NCBI GenBank assembly: GCA_039090855.1
Contig: CM077006.1
Coordinates: forward strand, 51,159,336 to 51,223,335
DNA: 64,000 nucleotides
Direction: 5' to 3'
Source: Macrothele yani
Taxonomy: Eukaryota; Arthropoda; Arachnida; Araneae; Macrothelidae
Below, in pieces: positions 1-9,299 of the stretch; position 1 is the first letter of the stretch, and each line of letters opens with the position of its first letter. Position numbers and translations under genes: made by a program. The notes beneath the pieces are model-generated. The model made no database searches. It saw nothing but the letters and a program-made list of their open reading frames with translations, and had not been told where the DNA came from.

Positions 1-602
1 TTGCACTGACCCCCTGGTGTGTCGGCGGCCGGGTGATGTTGTGGTTCTCTGTAATGTTGTGCGGTGCTTGGTTCTCTGTGATGTTGTGCGGTGCTTGGTT
101 CTCCTTGTCCCCTTCCCACTAGACTGGTATTACGGTTCACATTATGAAAGATGTATCACCCTCTCCTTTCACTCAATTTTTCTGTTTGTCTTTCCTATTG
201 AGTTCACTTACTCAGATCTCGTAGCTTCCTATTTCTAAGGGTAGTTTTAGACCTGGGGTCAGACACTTCCTTCCCCAAAACTTCTTCAAATATCGTGCCA
301 TTTTTAAATGGGCCGCTGGTGGCCTAGCGGTCAGCGTTCGTGACTGCCATGGATATAAGCTCAGGTTCGATCCCGGCAGGTACGAACGCTCGAACCACTA
401 AATACTCGCTGTGCGTCGGATGGGCACGTTAAGCCGTCGGACGCCGGGTACTGGCCCCCCGGTAATAAATATGGACGTCTTCCTCCCGCATTCTACCTCG
501 CTTCCGTGTGACTTTCCTATCGGGCACTCTAGCCCAAATCTCCTAGCTTCCTATTTCTAAGGGTTGTTTAAGACACTTCCTTCCTAAATTCCTCTACATA
601 TG
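1..602 (+). repeat. Left arm of a ~600-bp inverted repeat; two SINE-B copies in tandem
   Basis: The segment is an inverted copy of 3850-4431. It is composite. Positions about 190-300 match the 3' end of SINE-B, and 310-600 is a second, more complete SINE-B with A-box-like TGGCCTAGCGG and B box GGTTCGATCCC. ATTTTTAAAT occurs just before (about 299) and after (about 609) the second copy, a likely target duplication. The short open frame at 17-238 has no recognisable protein and reappears on the opposite strand of the right arm, so I treat it as repeat sequence. The arm runs off the left edge of the window. Confidence 0.8.
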
Positions 603-753
603 ATCTGATCTATTTTTAAATATCTGATGATTAAGTCAGTTGTGTAACGAGCAACACGTGCAACCCCCCCCTCGTAAGAGCACAGTAATTTTCCCAGGAT
701 TTCGAACACAAAGGAGGATGGGTTTTACGCGGTGTGTGTGCGTGTGTGTGCGG

Positions 754-3471
754 CAGTGGCGGCTCGTGGTTGGAAAAATAGGTGAAGAGGTACAAGAGCA
801 GTATGAAAAGATATATACTGTCTACAATGAAAATCCCTTAATGAGGACTTACTTATTTTTTGTATATTAAATCAATTTTTCTTCCTTTTAAAGCTGCAAA
901 TTTGTCGATTATGTCGTCATAAGATGGTTACATGGTTGTTTCTTCGTGAGCATCAATAAAATGTCTTCCTGAATAAAAATGTTTGCCAAAGAAGCAAGTC
1001 TATCTTGGGAACTAGTGTTTCTTGAGCAAGTTTGTTTTCTTTTAAGAAAACTTCTTTCCACTGGCACACTTGTAGATGGAATTGTTAAACTGAGGAAAAC
1101 CAATTTATAATCTTCTGTAAAAATGTCTATGTCTCCGTGAAACACTCGAAGGAGTTCTTGAGTCAATATATTCCTTAATTTTTTATTGGCATATACAAGA
1201 CTCAGTTCATTTTTAAGGCGCTGGTGTTTAGTAAATACGTTTCCGTAAAAATGTAGATTTTCAAGAACGCGAGTGGGAAAGCATGCATTAAATTATTCGA
1301 ATTTGGTTGTGTCAGCAAATCAGACAAATTGAAGTTTCTTACAGTCTTGAAATCTTATATCCGTTTCCATAAGAATGTGGTCCAAAATTTCAAAATACAA
1401 TTGTTTATAATTTTGAAAAATTGTTTCCTGTGTAAGAGCAGCATATTCCCGTGCTTATTTCTGTGATTTTGCTAGCTTTTCCAAACTGTGTTTCAAATAA
1501 CTCATCGTTCCATTTATGGCTCAAAATTTCACGAGGCTTTTTTTTTTTTTTTTAAGTTTGAGTTATACAGTAGTTTATGTTTAGTTATTTTTTTCTTCAA
1601 AAGTTCGAATAATAGATCGGTGGAGCCAAAAATATAAATTCGAAAGTGTTCATATCATTCAAAAACCCCTTGGCAAGATGAATTGATTTTTTGTCTGATT
1701 ATTCGCTATTCGTCAGAAATCCGAACACTTCTTTCAATTTATCCCAATCTTCAACAACTACACTTACTAATTTCGAAGTGGAGGACCATCGAGTTTCTGC
1801 TATGGTTGGTCTGAATCTTGCGGTTGTTGATATAAGTGTATTAGACCGCTTCGCAGAATGGTGAACAAACGAAGCAATTCCACTGAGGCTTGCAAAAAGT
1901 ATTCGACACTTAAAAATTTTAGAAAATTTTTTTGGGGTAATACAAGATTCAAACGATGAACTAAGCATTGAACAAAAACAGCTTGAGAAGCTTTATCCTT
2001 GACTTTTTTTCTGTAGCCAATTTTAAGTGCCCAGACATTATACTTACCCCATCGTAACATTGTCCTATTTATTTGTGTTGGTAATCAGACTGTTCCAAAA
2101 TTTTGTCTAGCATTTTGTATAAAGCTCCTGAAGTTCTATCTTCATTCACATCACGAAAACCCCAAAATCCCTCAACCAATACACCTTCCGAATCAACAAT
2201 CACAAATTATTTAATTTTTGACGTGATCGTTTATATATTCAGAAATACATTCAATTAATTCATTTTGAATAGTTTTTTATCCTTTCGTATTGATTTTCAA
2301 TTTCTAAAGAACTTCTTCATATCAACAATGAAAGTAATTCAATGAAATTTCCACGATTTATCGAGCCCATGCTTTCGTCATGGCCATGGAATGCTAGTTC
2401 TTGTTTGCTCAAATACAGTATAGACTAATACTGCATCAATCACTGTCTGCAGGAAAAGTCTATTTAAACTAACATTTTCGTTAAAATGCGTTTTCAAAAG
2501 CCTAGCATTCTTCTTCAGGGCATCGGCAATGGTGTTTTGAATTTTTTCAAAATTCCTTAACATTGATCCGCATTTCAGGTGTTCGCTAGAATCACGATGT
2601 TTATGAAGTGACCGTGTTACGCTTAATAAATCTGAGAATCCGTCTTTATTCCACGCCGAATGTTTATTACTAAAAAGTAAGCAGGGCCCCCCCCCCCCCA
2701 AAAAAAAAAAACATTAACACAGAAGTGCTGCAAATCCATTGATATTCAGTAAACCAACAATTTTTAAAACTAATATTGTTAGATTTGCCGCTCTTCTTGA
2801 TTTCGTTCTTGGCAACAATTGTCAGTGAATCCGTTGGTCATCCTTGAAGCAAAATGCCTCTTTCATCTTCATCTTTCCACAGAGTAAATGGAGTTTGCAA
2901 TAAATTACAAACAATGTCGTCCACAGGATGCATACTAAAAACTATCACTATCAGTTAAATTGTACACAAACCTAAAATATCAGTTAAAGCTTTCAACAAA
3001 TAATCACAAAGCACGAAAGAACAAATTCCTTTCGGAAAATAATGTATCACAGCATTGCAAGGAAAAAAGCCCTAGCAGATTGAATGGTAGTCCGCCCACT
3101 CCACCGTGACTCTCACGACTTTACGCTCAAAAACTGAAAGATGCAGAGGTAAGGCGCGTGAAGCTGAAACACTTCACTTGAGCGAGCAGATTGGGGAGGG
3201 TGACGTCACGGTTACCATGGCGACTTGGCGGAAAACTGCAGACTTCCAAGCATTCTCATTTCGGCTCTTCACTTGTAGAGTTTTGCGTATAAGGATTTGT
3301 TTTCCGTATTGAGAGCGCCATGTGAATTAATATCTATTCAAAATTTTGAGTATTTTGGAACTGAATAAAGGCAAAAAAGAATATATTATAAAAAAATACT
3401 GAATAAAACTTCATTTTGAGTAAAATAAGTGAAGAGGCACTTCACCTACTTCACCTGAAAAGCCGCCACTG
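754..3471 (-). mobile_element. hAT-superfamily DNA transposon with intact ends
   Basis: The ends read CAGTGGCGGCT (754) and AGCCGCCACTG (ending 3471), an 11-bp perfect terminal inverted repeat. They are flanked by a perfect 8-bp target duplication GTGTGCGG (746-753 and 3472-3479), as expected for hAT. Subterminal GGTGAAG motifs recur near both ends. The interior carries broken transposase frames on the minus strand. The length of 2.7 kb fits an autonomous element that has since decayed. Confidence 0.92.
909..2701 (-). pseudogene. hAT transposase (zinc finger MYM-type 1-like), broken
   Basis: Three minus-strand pieces run N to C. The piece at 2378-2701 resembles the N-terminal region of ZMYM1-like hAT transposases (CLLFSNKHSAWNKDGFSDL). 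The piece at 1699-2060, split by a frameshift, carries FVQCLVHRLNLVL and then RWSSTSKL, as in the catalytic-domain half of the family. The piece at 909-1166 is the C-terminal hAT dimerisation segment (LTIPSTSVPVERSF, then RLASLANIFI). Several frameshifts and stops separate them, so no functional enzyme is made. A relative of the cellular ZMYM1 gene is a less likely alternative because the coding lies exactly inside hAT ends. Confidence 0.8.
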
Positions 3472-3479
3472 GTGTGCGG

Positions 3480-3849
3480 TAGGTGTGGAAATGGGCGGAG
3501 AGTCAGGAAGAGCGTCTGGAAAAGTAAAGCGGAGTACCTAGATGTCTGTAGTTTTAACCTTTTAAGTAACAGATGTGTAATACGTGTAATTGTTTTGTCC
3601 GATACTGAAATAAATCACTTGAAGAAATCATCCTCTTATGAAGTAGCAGGACCGTAGAAAGTTTTACTTATCTGGGAAGGCGAGACTTGAAATTACGCCC
3701 CTTCGAGTTCCATTCAAATAATATGTAGTTTTTATTTTCTCACACACCACCGTTATAGGAAAGTATTATGATCGTTCAAAAATCGTATTTCAGGTTTTTG
3801 ACATAATTTTATTAAAAATGTAAAATCTAGGTAAATACCCTAGAACATA
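3480..3849. other. Unassigned spacer between hAT element and right inverted arm
   Basis: No gene or repeat recognised here. It sits inside the 603-3849 segment bounded by the two inverted SINE-B arms. Confidence 0.4.
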
Positions 3850-4431
3850 TGTAAAGGATTTTAGGAAGGGAGTGTCTGACCCCAGGTCTTAAACAACCCT
3901 TAGAAATAGGAAGCTAGGAGATTTGCGCTAGAGTGCCCGATCGGAAAGTCACGCGGATGCGAGGTAGAAAGCGGGAGGAAGACGCCCTTATTTATTACCG
4001 GGGGCCAGTACCCCGGGTCCGACGGCTTAACGTGCCCATCCGACGCACGGCGGGTATTTAGTGGTTCGAGCGTTCGTACCTGCCGGGATCGAACCTGAGC
4101 TTATATCCATGGCAGTCACGAACGCTGACCACTAGACCACCCGCGGCCCATTTAAAAATAGCACGATATTTGAAGAAGTTTTGCGGAAGGGAGTGTCTGA
4201 CCCCAGGTCTAAAACTACCCTTAGAAATAGGAAGCTACGAGATCTAAGTAAGTGAACTCAATAGGAAAGACAAACAGAAAAATTGAGGGAAAGGAGAGGG
4301 TGATACATCTTTCATACTGTGAACCGTAATACCAATCTAGTGGGAAGGGGGCAAGGAGAACCAAGCACCGCACAACATCACAGAGAACCACAACATCACC
4401 CGGCCGCCGACACACCAGCAGGTCAGTGCAA
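3850..4431 (-). repeat. Right arm of the ~600-bp inverted repeat (SINE-B composite)
   Basis: Reverse-complement counterpart of 1-602. The SINE-B copy at about 3861-4148 is on the minus strand with B box GGGATCGAACC (as read on +), and a second SINE-B 3' end lies at about 4150-4260. Similarity ends at about 4431, opposite the first base of the window, so the true arm may be longer. Confidence 0.8.
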
Positions 4432-4807
4432 CTTAACGAGACCTAATCCAAATGTCCGAGCAGAATCCATTTTCAACGTCTCGATGCCTAAGGAATTCGC
4501 TGGGTGTTAAATACCAGGTAAAGAGTAAACGTTATGTAAACTCCGACAACACAACGCTCCACAGAATTGCAGAGATAAAAACAAACCACCGCAGAACGAA
4601 TGAGTGTTGGATCGTGAACGAAACAATAGGAAGATGCTTTAGGGTTAGGGCTTGGAAAAATTCCGCTCAAGGTTAAACGTTTAGAAAATGTTCTGCGACA
4701 GAACACAAATTATTAATTAGAGCTCTTTATCCCAATGACATGTTCGGAAAGGTCATGGAGGTTAGGTATATCAGCTTATTGTTTTCTATGCCTCCATTCA
4801 CTGTGGT

Positions 4808-5581
4808 GAAAAAGTTTCAAAGACGTGGAGACAATATAAATAGACAAAATCATCGCTCTTACCACGTTTTTCTTAAATTAACACATAGCAACCGAAAAAT
4901 TGTGTTTCGACACCGCTGGGATCGAACACCAGATCTCTCGATAACTAGTCGCGTGCGTTCGTCTTACGCTACGGTGCCAACAATCCACGGCGCTATATGT
5001 GTTTATCTGGCAGCATCTGACTTCACAAATCCGTAGGGATGAGTTCAGCAACTGAGACGTCTCCATCTGGTGTGCTTAACGGCAGAAGCTATTCAGTTAC
5101 AGTTAATACATCCAAAGGGCGAGAGAAATGGTAAACAACTTCCAAACACGTGGAGACAATGTAAATAGACAAAGTCATCGCTCGTTCCACGTTTCTCCTT
5201 AATTATGATAGGGCTTAACGGTGCAAGCTATTTAATTATAGTTAATAAATCCGAAGGGCGAGAGAAATGAGGAAAAACTTCCAAATACGTGGAGACAATG
5301 AAAATAGACAAAGTCATAGCCCTTTCCACATTTTTCATTAATTAAGATTCCCCAGATGCAGACGTCTCAGTTGCTGAGCCCATCCCTACGGATTTGTGAA
5401 GTCAGATGCTGACAAATAAACACACATAGCGCCGTGGATTGTTGGCATCGTAGCGTAAGGGGAACGACTCAGTTATCGAGAGATCAGGCGTTCGATCCTA
5501 GCGGTGTCGAAATACAATTTTTCGGTTGCTGTGTGTCAATTAAAGAAAAACGTGGAAAGGGCGATGACTTTGTATATTTCC
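4808..5581. repeat. Compound tRNA-like repeat cluster (SINE-C) with inverted and tandem parts
   Basis: Positions 4836-5063 reappear inverted at 5352-5580. Each inverted copy contains a tRNA-like promoter: B-box-like GTTCGATCC near 5490 on plus, and its mirror near 4918 on minus. Between them are two tandem ~137-bp copies (about 5070-5206 and 5210-5346) sharing GGGCGAGAGAAATG and CGTGGAGACAATG. A third partial copy is at 4808-4880. This looks like a tRNA-derived SINE rearranged into a palindromic cluster. The short frames here are not convincing coding sequence. Confidence 0.65.
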
Positions 5582-6323
5582 ATTCGCTGTTTTAGAAAAT
5601 TCCCTTCATGAATATAAGATGTTCACACCTCATAGTGTATGTTACTCTGTACGTCCTGGTTAGCTGCATGGAGTACCGTATGAGACTAACTAAAGTTTTA
5701 AAAAGAAAAGACTGAAAGATGCTACCTTTCTTTTTTAGTTACAATTTGTATTTTTTTACTCTCCCCAGAGCTAGAATTTACGCCCCTGGAAGGACCTTTC
5801 TCGTAGAGCAATCGCTCTCCCTGCCCACCCGGTAGCTACGACCCTGCATCGCAGATGTGTGGTTGCTGTGAATAAATTTTGGCACCTGTTATTTACGCAA
5901 TCCTGGTGACTGACTGTTTTCCCACATGCTCCACAGGGAATCCCCATGTGGCCTCATACTTTTCCTTAGCAGCGCCGAGAGGGCGATTGGAGAGCGATCG
6001 AATTATTATTTACAACCCACTGTGGAGCGATCGTATTACAACCCGGAGCCAAAGGGCCGAATAGCTTCAATCTGTAGGACATCCAGTGTTTTTAAAACGA
6101 CATTTATTTTAGGAAAAGCTAAATATAACTTAAAGAAAAATACGAATCTTTGGGGGTTAATTATTTGTTTTTGTGCGTATTCGAATTTTTTCATAAAACT
6201 ATAACTGGCAGCTGCAGCGCCTCCCTCCCCCTTACGACGGTAGTTACGCCACTGGATTAAGTAAAAGCGCAACTTTACTAACTTGACTTCGTGTCCAAAC
6301 CTTATAAATGTGATCACTGCGAA
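5582..6323. other. No recognised gene
   Basis: Short open frames at 5879-6204 and 6036-6317 overlap on both strands and show no recognisable protein. No RNA gene or transposon end seen. Confidence 0.3.
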
Positions 6324-6556
6324 TTTTTCTTATTTTTTTTTTTTTTTTTGATTGGAGGTTTAACGACCACCGTGAGCAACTCACTGGGCTATAAGCAGTC
6401 GCCCGTCCCTAATTTAGGGTCACTGGCTCCAGGGAAGGGAGAGAGCCAGTGCCGTATGACAAACACAACATCCATGCCTCACGGGATTCGAACCCAGACC
6501 CCGTTCGGACGAATGATTAGAGGCCATCGCTTAGACCACTGCGCCACCGGGGCTGC
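6324..6556 (-). repeat. SINE-A copy (tRNA-derived)
   Basis: Minus-strand copy of the commonest SINE here: tRNA-like head, unique body with AGGGACGGGCGACTGCTTAT (on its sense strand), tail GTCGTTAAACCTCCAATC plus poly(A). Target duplication TCACTGCGAA at 6314-6323 and 6557-6566. Confidence 0.92.
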
Positions 6557-6834
6557 TCACTGCGAAATAAAAACCGTTGAAAAGGCCACGGACTATGCTG
6601 TATCTTTAGAGGCGATCTGCGGGTAACGTAGACACGATAAAATCAAAAGTCTGATTCCTGTAAGACTCCCTAACGGTTTTGTGGTCATCCTACATGAAAG
6701 TGTACACAAAGAAATAAAAAATTTAACTTTTATACGTTCCCCAAACGTTTTTGTATCTACCTAGCCATATTCCACTCATAGTTAAAGTTTTCGAGAAGAG
6801 CTTACTCTACGGTATTGCATCTTTCAGTGATTTT

Positions 6835-7240
6835 GCTTTCGATGAATTCATCTGAAGCCCTAATTTTCGAAGAATTTGCTTTTTGATGAATTCTCCGTTC
6901 AATGATTTCGTTTTCGATGAATTCGTTTTCTGCGAATTCGTTTTCGATTAACTTGTTTTCGATGAACTTGTTTTCGACGAATTCGCTTTAGATGAAATCG
7001 TTTTTTTTATTAGAGGTTTGAGAATCACCGTGACCAACTCAATTAGGCTACAAGCAGTCGCCCGTCCCTAATTTAGGGTCACTGGTTCCAGGGAAGGGAG
7101 AGAGCCAGCACCCTAAGACAAACACAACATCCATGCCTCACGGGATTCGAACCCGCACCCCTTTCGGACGAATGATCATAGGTCATCGCTAACACCACTG
7201 CGCCACCGGGACGGCTGAAATAATTTTCGATGAATTCACA
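6835..7240. repeat. 15-bp minisatellite interrupted by a SINE-A
   Basis: About ten imperfect units of TTTTCGATGAATTCG run from about 6835 to 7000. The array resumes after the SINE insertion as TTTTCGATGAATTCA near 7224. Confidence 0.75.
6999..7215 (-). repeat. SINE-A copy inside the minisatellite
   Basis: Diverged minus-strand SINE-A. A short target duplication TGAAAT lies at 6993-6998 and 7216-7221, within the 15-bp array, showing that the array existed before the insertion. Confidence 0.85.
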
Positions 7241-7252
7241 TGGAAACATCTC

Positions 7253-7588
7253 TCCTCGTCGGTGGCACAGTGGTCTAACCGCTGACTTCTGATCACGGTC
7301 CGACTCAATCGACCGTGAGAGGATCTCCTCCCTTGTGCTCAATCAAGTTACCGTGTTCTGATTAGTCGTCCAAGATGGTCCCTGGGTCGGATTCCGGTGA
7401 GGCATGGTTGTTGTCCGTGATTGTCAAAGACCTTTAATCTTAAAGGTCTTTGGTGGTTGTGGTGTTTGTCTTACCGCAGTGCCTCTCTCCCTTCCCTAGA
7501 AGCAGGAGCCCTAAATTAGGGACGGGCGACTATTTATAGCCCATTGAGTTACACATGGTGGTCGTTAAACCCCCTTCCTTCCAAAAAA
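7253..7588 (+). repeat. Elongated SINE-A variant
   Basis: Starts with the usual A-box region (GGTGGCACAGTGGTCTAA) and ends with the SINE-A body and GTCGTTAAAC tail. It has about 100 extra bases between the A box and the B-box-like GGTCGGATTCCGG, and an internal palindrome (AGACCTTTAATCTTAAAGGTCT) in the body. Total about 335 bp instead of about 225. Confidence 0.75.
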
Positions 7589-7629
7589 ATGAAAAACTTT
7601 CTCTCTACCCTGTTTGGGGTCGTGTGATG

Positions 7630-8275
7630 TATAGCGTGACCATATTTCCTTGAGACAAAAACAGGACATTGGGATGACAAATATGGGACAAAAAAAGTAA
7701 GAGGATAAAAAAAGTTTTGTTACTTAAACATATTGAGTTTACCATTATTCTTCAGTTAACAGTGACAGAACCCATACAAAAATTTAGGTACACTTAGCGG
7801 GGGACTGTATTTCATCACGATCGTACCACGAATATTTCTCCGATGAAGTAATCTTACGCAGCAAACTTCGGTCTTTCAACACCTTATCATAAAACTTCTC
7901 ACACTCCATGACACAATTTTGTCTTACAATTAACATAGCTCCCATTGTCTCAACACTTAACCTAGATTTCTCCTTTTACCACATACTGTTCATAACAGAA
8001 AATATCATCTCAACAGGTTCTGTACTTCCTGGAAAACAAAGAATAAAGTCTACAATATTACAAAAGTCCTGAAAGTCTAGGCGTTTTTTGCTCATTTCAG
8101 AAAAAATTTGTAGCCATCTATCAGATACAGTAATGTTTTCTAGGTGTTTTTGCTCATTTCAGAAAAACTTTGCTTGACCAAAATACAAGTATATTTGTAG
8201 TTTTTATTAAAAGCGGGAGAAAACTGACAATTTTATTAAAACGATGGGAGGACCGGGAAATATGAAAAAACAAAC
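7630..8275 (-). pseudogene. hAT transposase C-terminal fragment
   Basis: Read on the minus strand from about 8100 to 7790, the sequence translates as a hAT dimerisation domain: DFILCFPGSTEPVEMIFS, then KEKSRLSVETMGAMLI. Single stops interrupt it. ACCATATTTCC near 7640 and GGAAATATG near 8260 may be the decayed element ends. The phrase TTTTTGCTCATTTCAGAAAAA is duplicated near 8085 and 8145. This is a short internal-deletion remnant of a hAT element and not a cellular gene. Confidence 0.6.
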
Positions 8276-8709
8276 AAAAAACAAAAAACGGTACTATGAT
8301 CAGCCTAGTGATGTAAGCACAAATACGATCGCAGTCTAATAATCTCGGTAATGTAACCGTAAGATCAAGATCCGTAACTGTATAGCCTCATTGGATAATG
8401 TTTATAAAGTTTGTAATTCTTCGCAGTTGACGGTATGGGGCGTGAAATACTATGTTTGTACAAACCGTTAAATTTATCCAGAACCTTCCTATTTTACCAA
8501 AGGCCTTAGCTTAACTAATTACATCCGATAATTTCGGTACATCAAGTGAAGTATGAGCCTCAAGAATTCAACGTTATTTAGCGTGATAGTGCAGGTGGGT
8601 GTAGATATAATAGCGATGTTTGCTGTTAGTTCTTCAAATTCGTGCCAAACATTATCATTTCTATTATGAATAGTAATTAATAACATATATAGCTGTAAAT
8701 TTTGATAAG
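8276..8709. other. Region upstream of TMEM203
   Basis: AT-rich, with no open frame of note. It should hold the TMEM203 promoter and 5' UTR. I see no clear TATA box, and no splice acceptor is needed because the coding sequence is complete. Confidence 0.3.
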
Positions 8710-9114
8710 ATGATATTCTCTTTGAGAGAACTGGTGAAGTGGCTTGGTCTTACTCTCTTTGAGATACTGATGAACTTAATCGCCACCACAGTTTTTTCAG
8801 TCATGACCACTTTGAAATTGGAAAAAATAGTGGAAATGTCCTGGTGGACAGTATTTGTGCCTCTGTTTATATGTGACGGATTAAACGCTTACTTTTGTAT
8901 GATTGTTCTCATTCGGCAGTACTTAGAGGGCACGTACAAGGCAGCAGCACTTCGTTCTTCCTGGAGTTTCATGCAGCTTCTGTTGATATTTCTCTTTAAA
9001 CTGTTACTATGTCTTAAACTTGCAGGGCAAAAGAACTTGGTGTTTTCTGAAGTACTTTCTCCTCTGTTCATTCTATTCATGTTGATCATGGTCAGAGCTT
9101 GCCAACTACACTAA
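8710..9114 (+). CDS. TMEM203: Transmembrane protein 203 orthologue
   Basis: This complete 134-residue, intronless frame matches TMEM203 (about 136 aa in vertebrates) from end to end. It starts with FSLRELVKWLG, has SWWTVFVPLFICDGL (about 44-58), LLCLKL (about 99-104) and a C-terminal SPLFILFMLIMVRAC. Four hydrophobic segments are visible at about 12-34, 44-67, 82-103 and 112-131. The vertebrate protein is a small multipass endoplasmic-reticulum protein implicated in calcium homeostasis and in STING signalling; that role is inferred by homology. The ATG at 8710 aligns with the family start. A polyadenylation signal follows at 9280. No lesion is seen, and a single-exon structure is normal for this gene, so a processed pseudogene is unlikely but not excluded. 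It is the only convincing host gene in the window. Confidence 0.95.
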   Translation: MIFSLRELVKWLGLTLFEILMNLIATTVFSVMTTLKLEKIVEMSWWTVFVPLFICDGLNAYFCMIVLIRQYLEGTYKAAALRSSWSFMQLLLIFLFKLLLCLKLAGQKNLVFSEVLSPLFILFMLIMVRACQLH

Positions 9115-9279
9115 ACAAAGTTTGTAAAGTCATTACTTACATTTTGTGTGAAATCATAAAGTTCCTCCAGTTGTACAGAAACGGTTTGTATTTAAACTTT
9201 GGCGGTAATTAACCAGATGTTGAGTATGAAGACAGTAATATATTGTTGTGTACATTTTATACCAAGTCATCGTGTGTTG

Positions 9280-9285
9280 AATAAA
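9280..9285 (+). promoter_or_regulatory. Polyadenylation signal of TMEM203
   Basis: AATAAA 166 bases after the stop codon, the first canonical signal downstream. Confidence 0.7.
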
Positions 9286-9299
9286 TCAGGAGGTATCAC

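Noticed and set aside
3106..3657. Short plus-strand frames near the hAT right end
   Set aside because: 61-68 codons, no homology recognised, partly inside the hAT terminal region.
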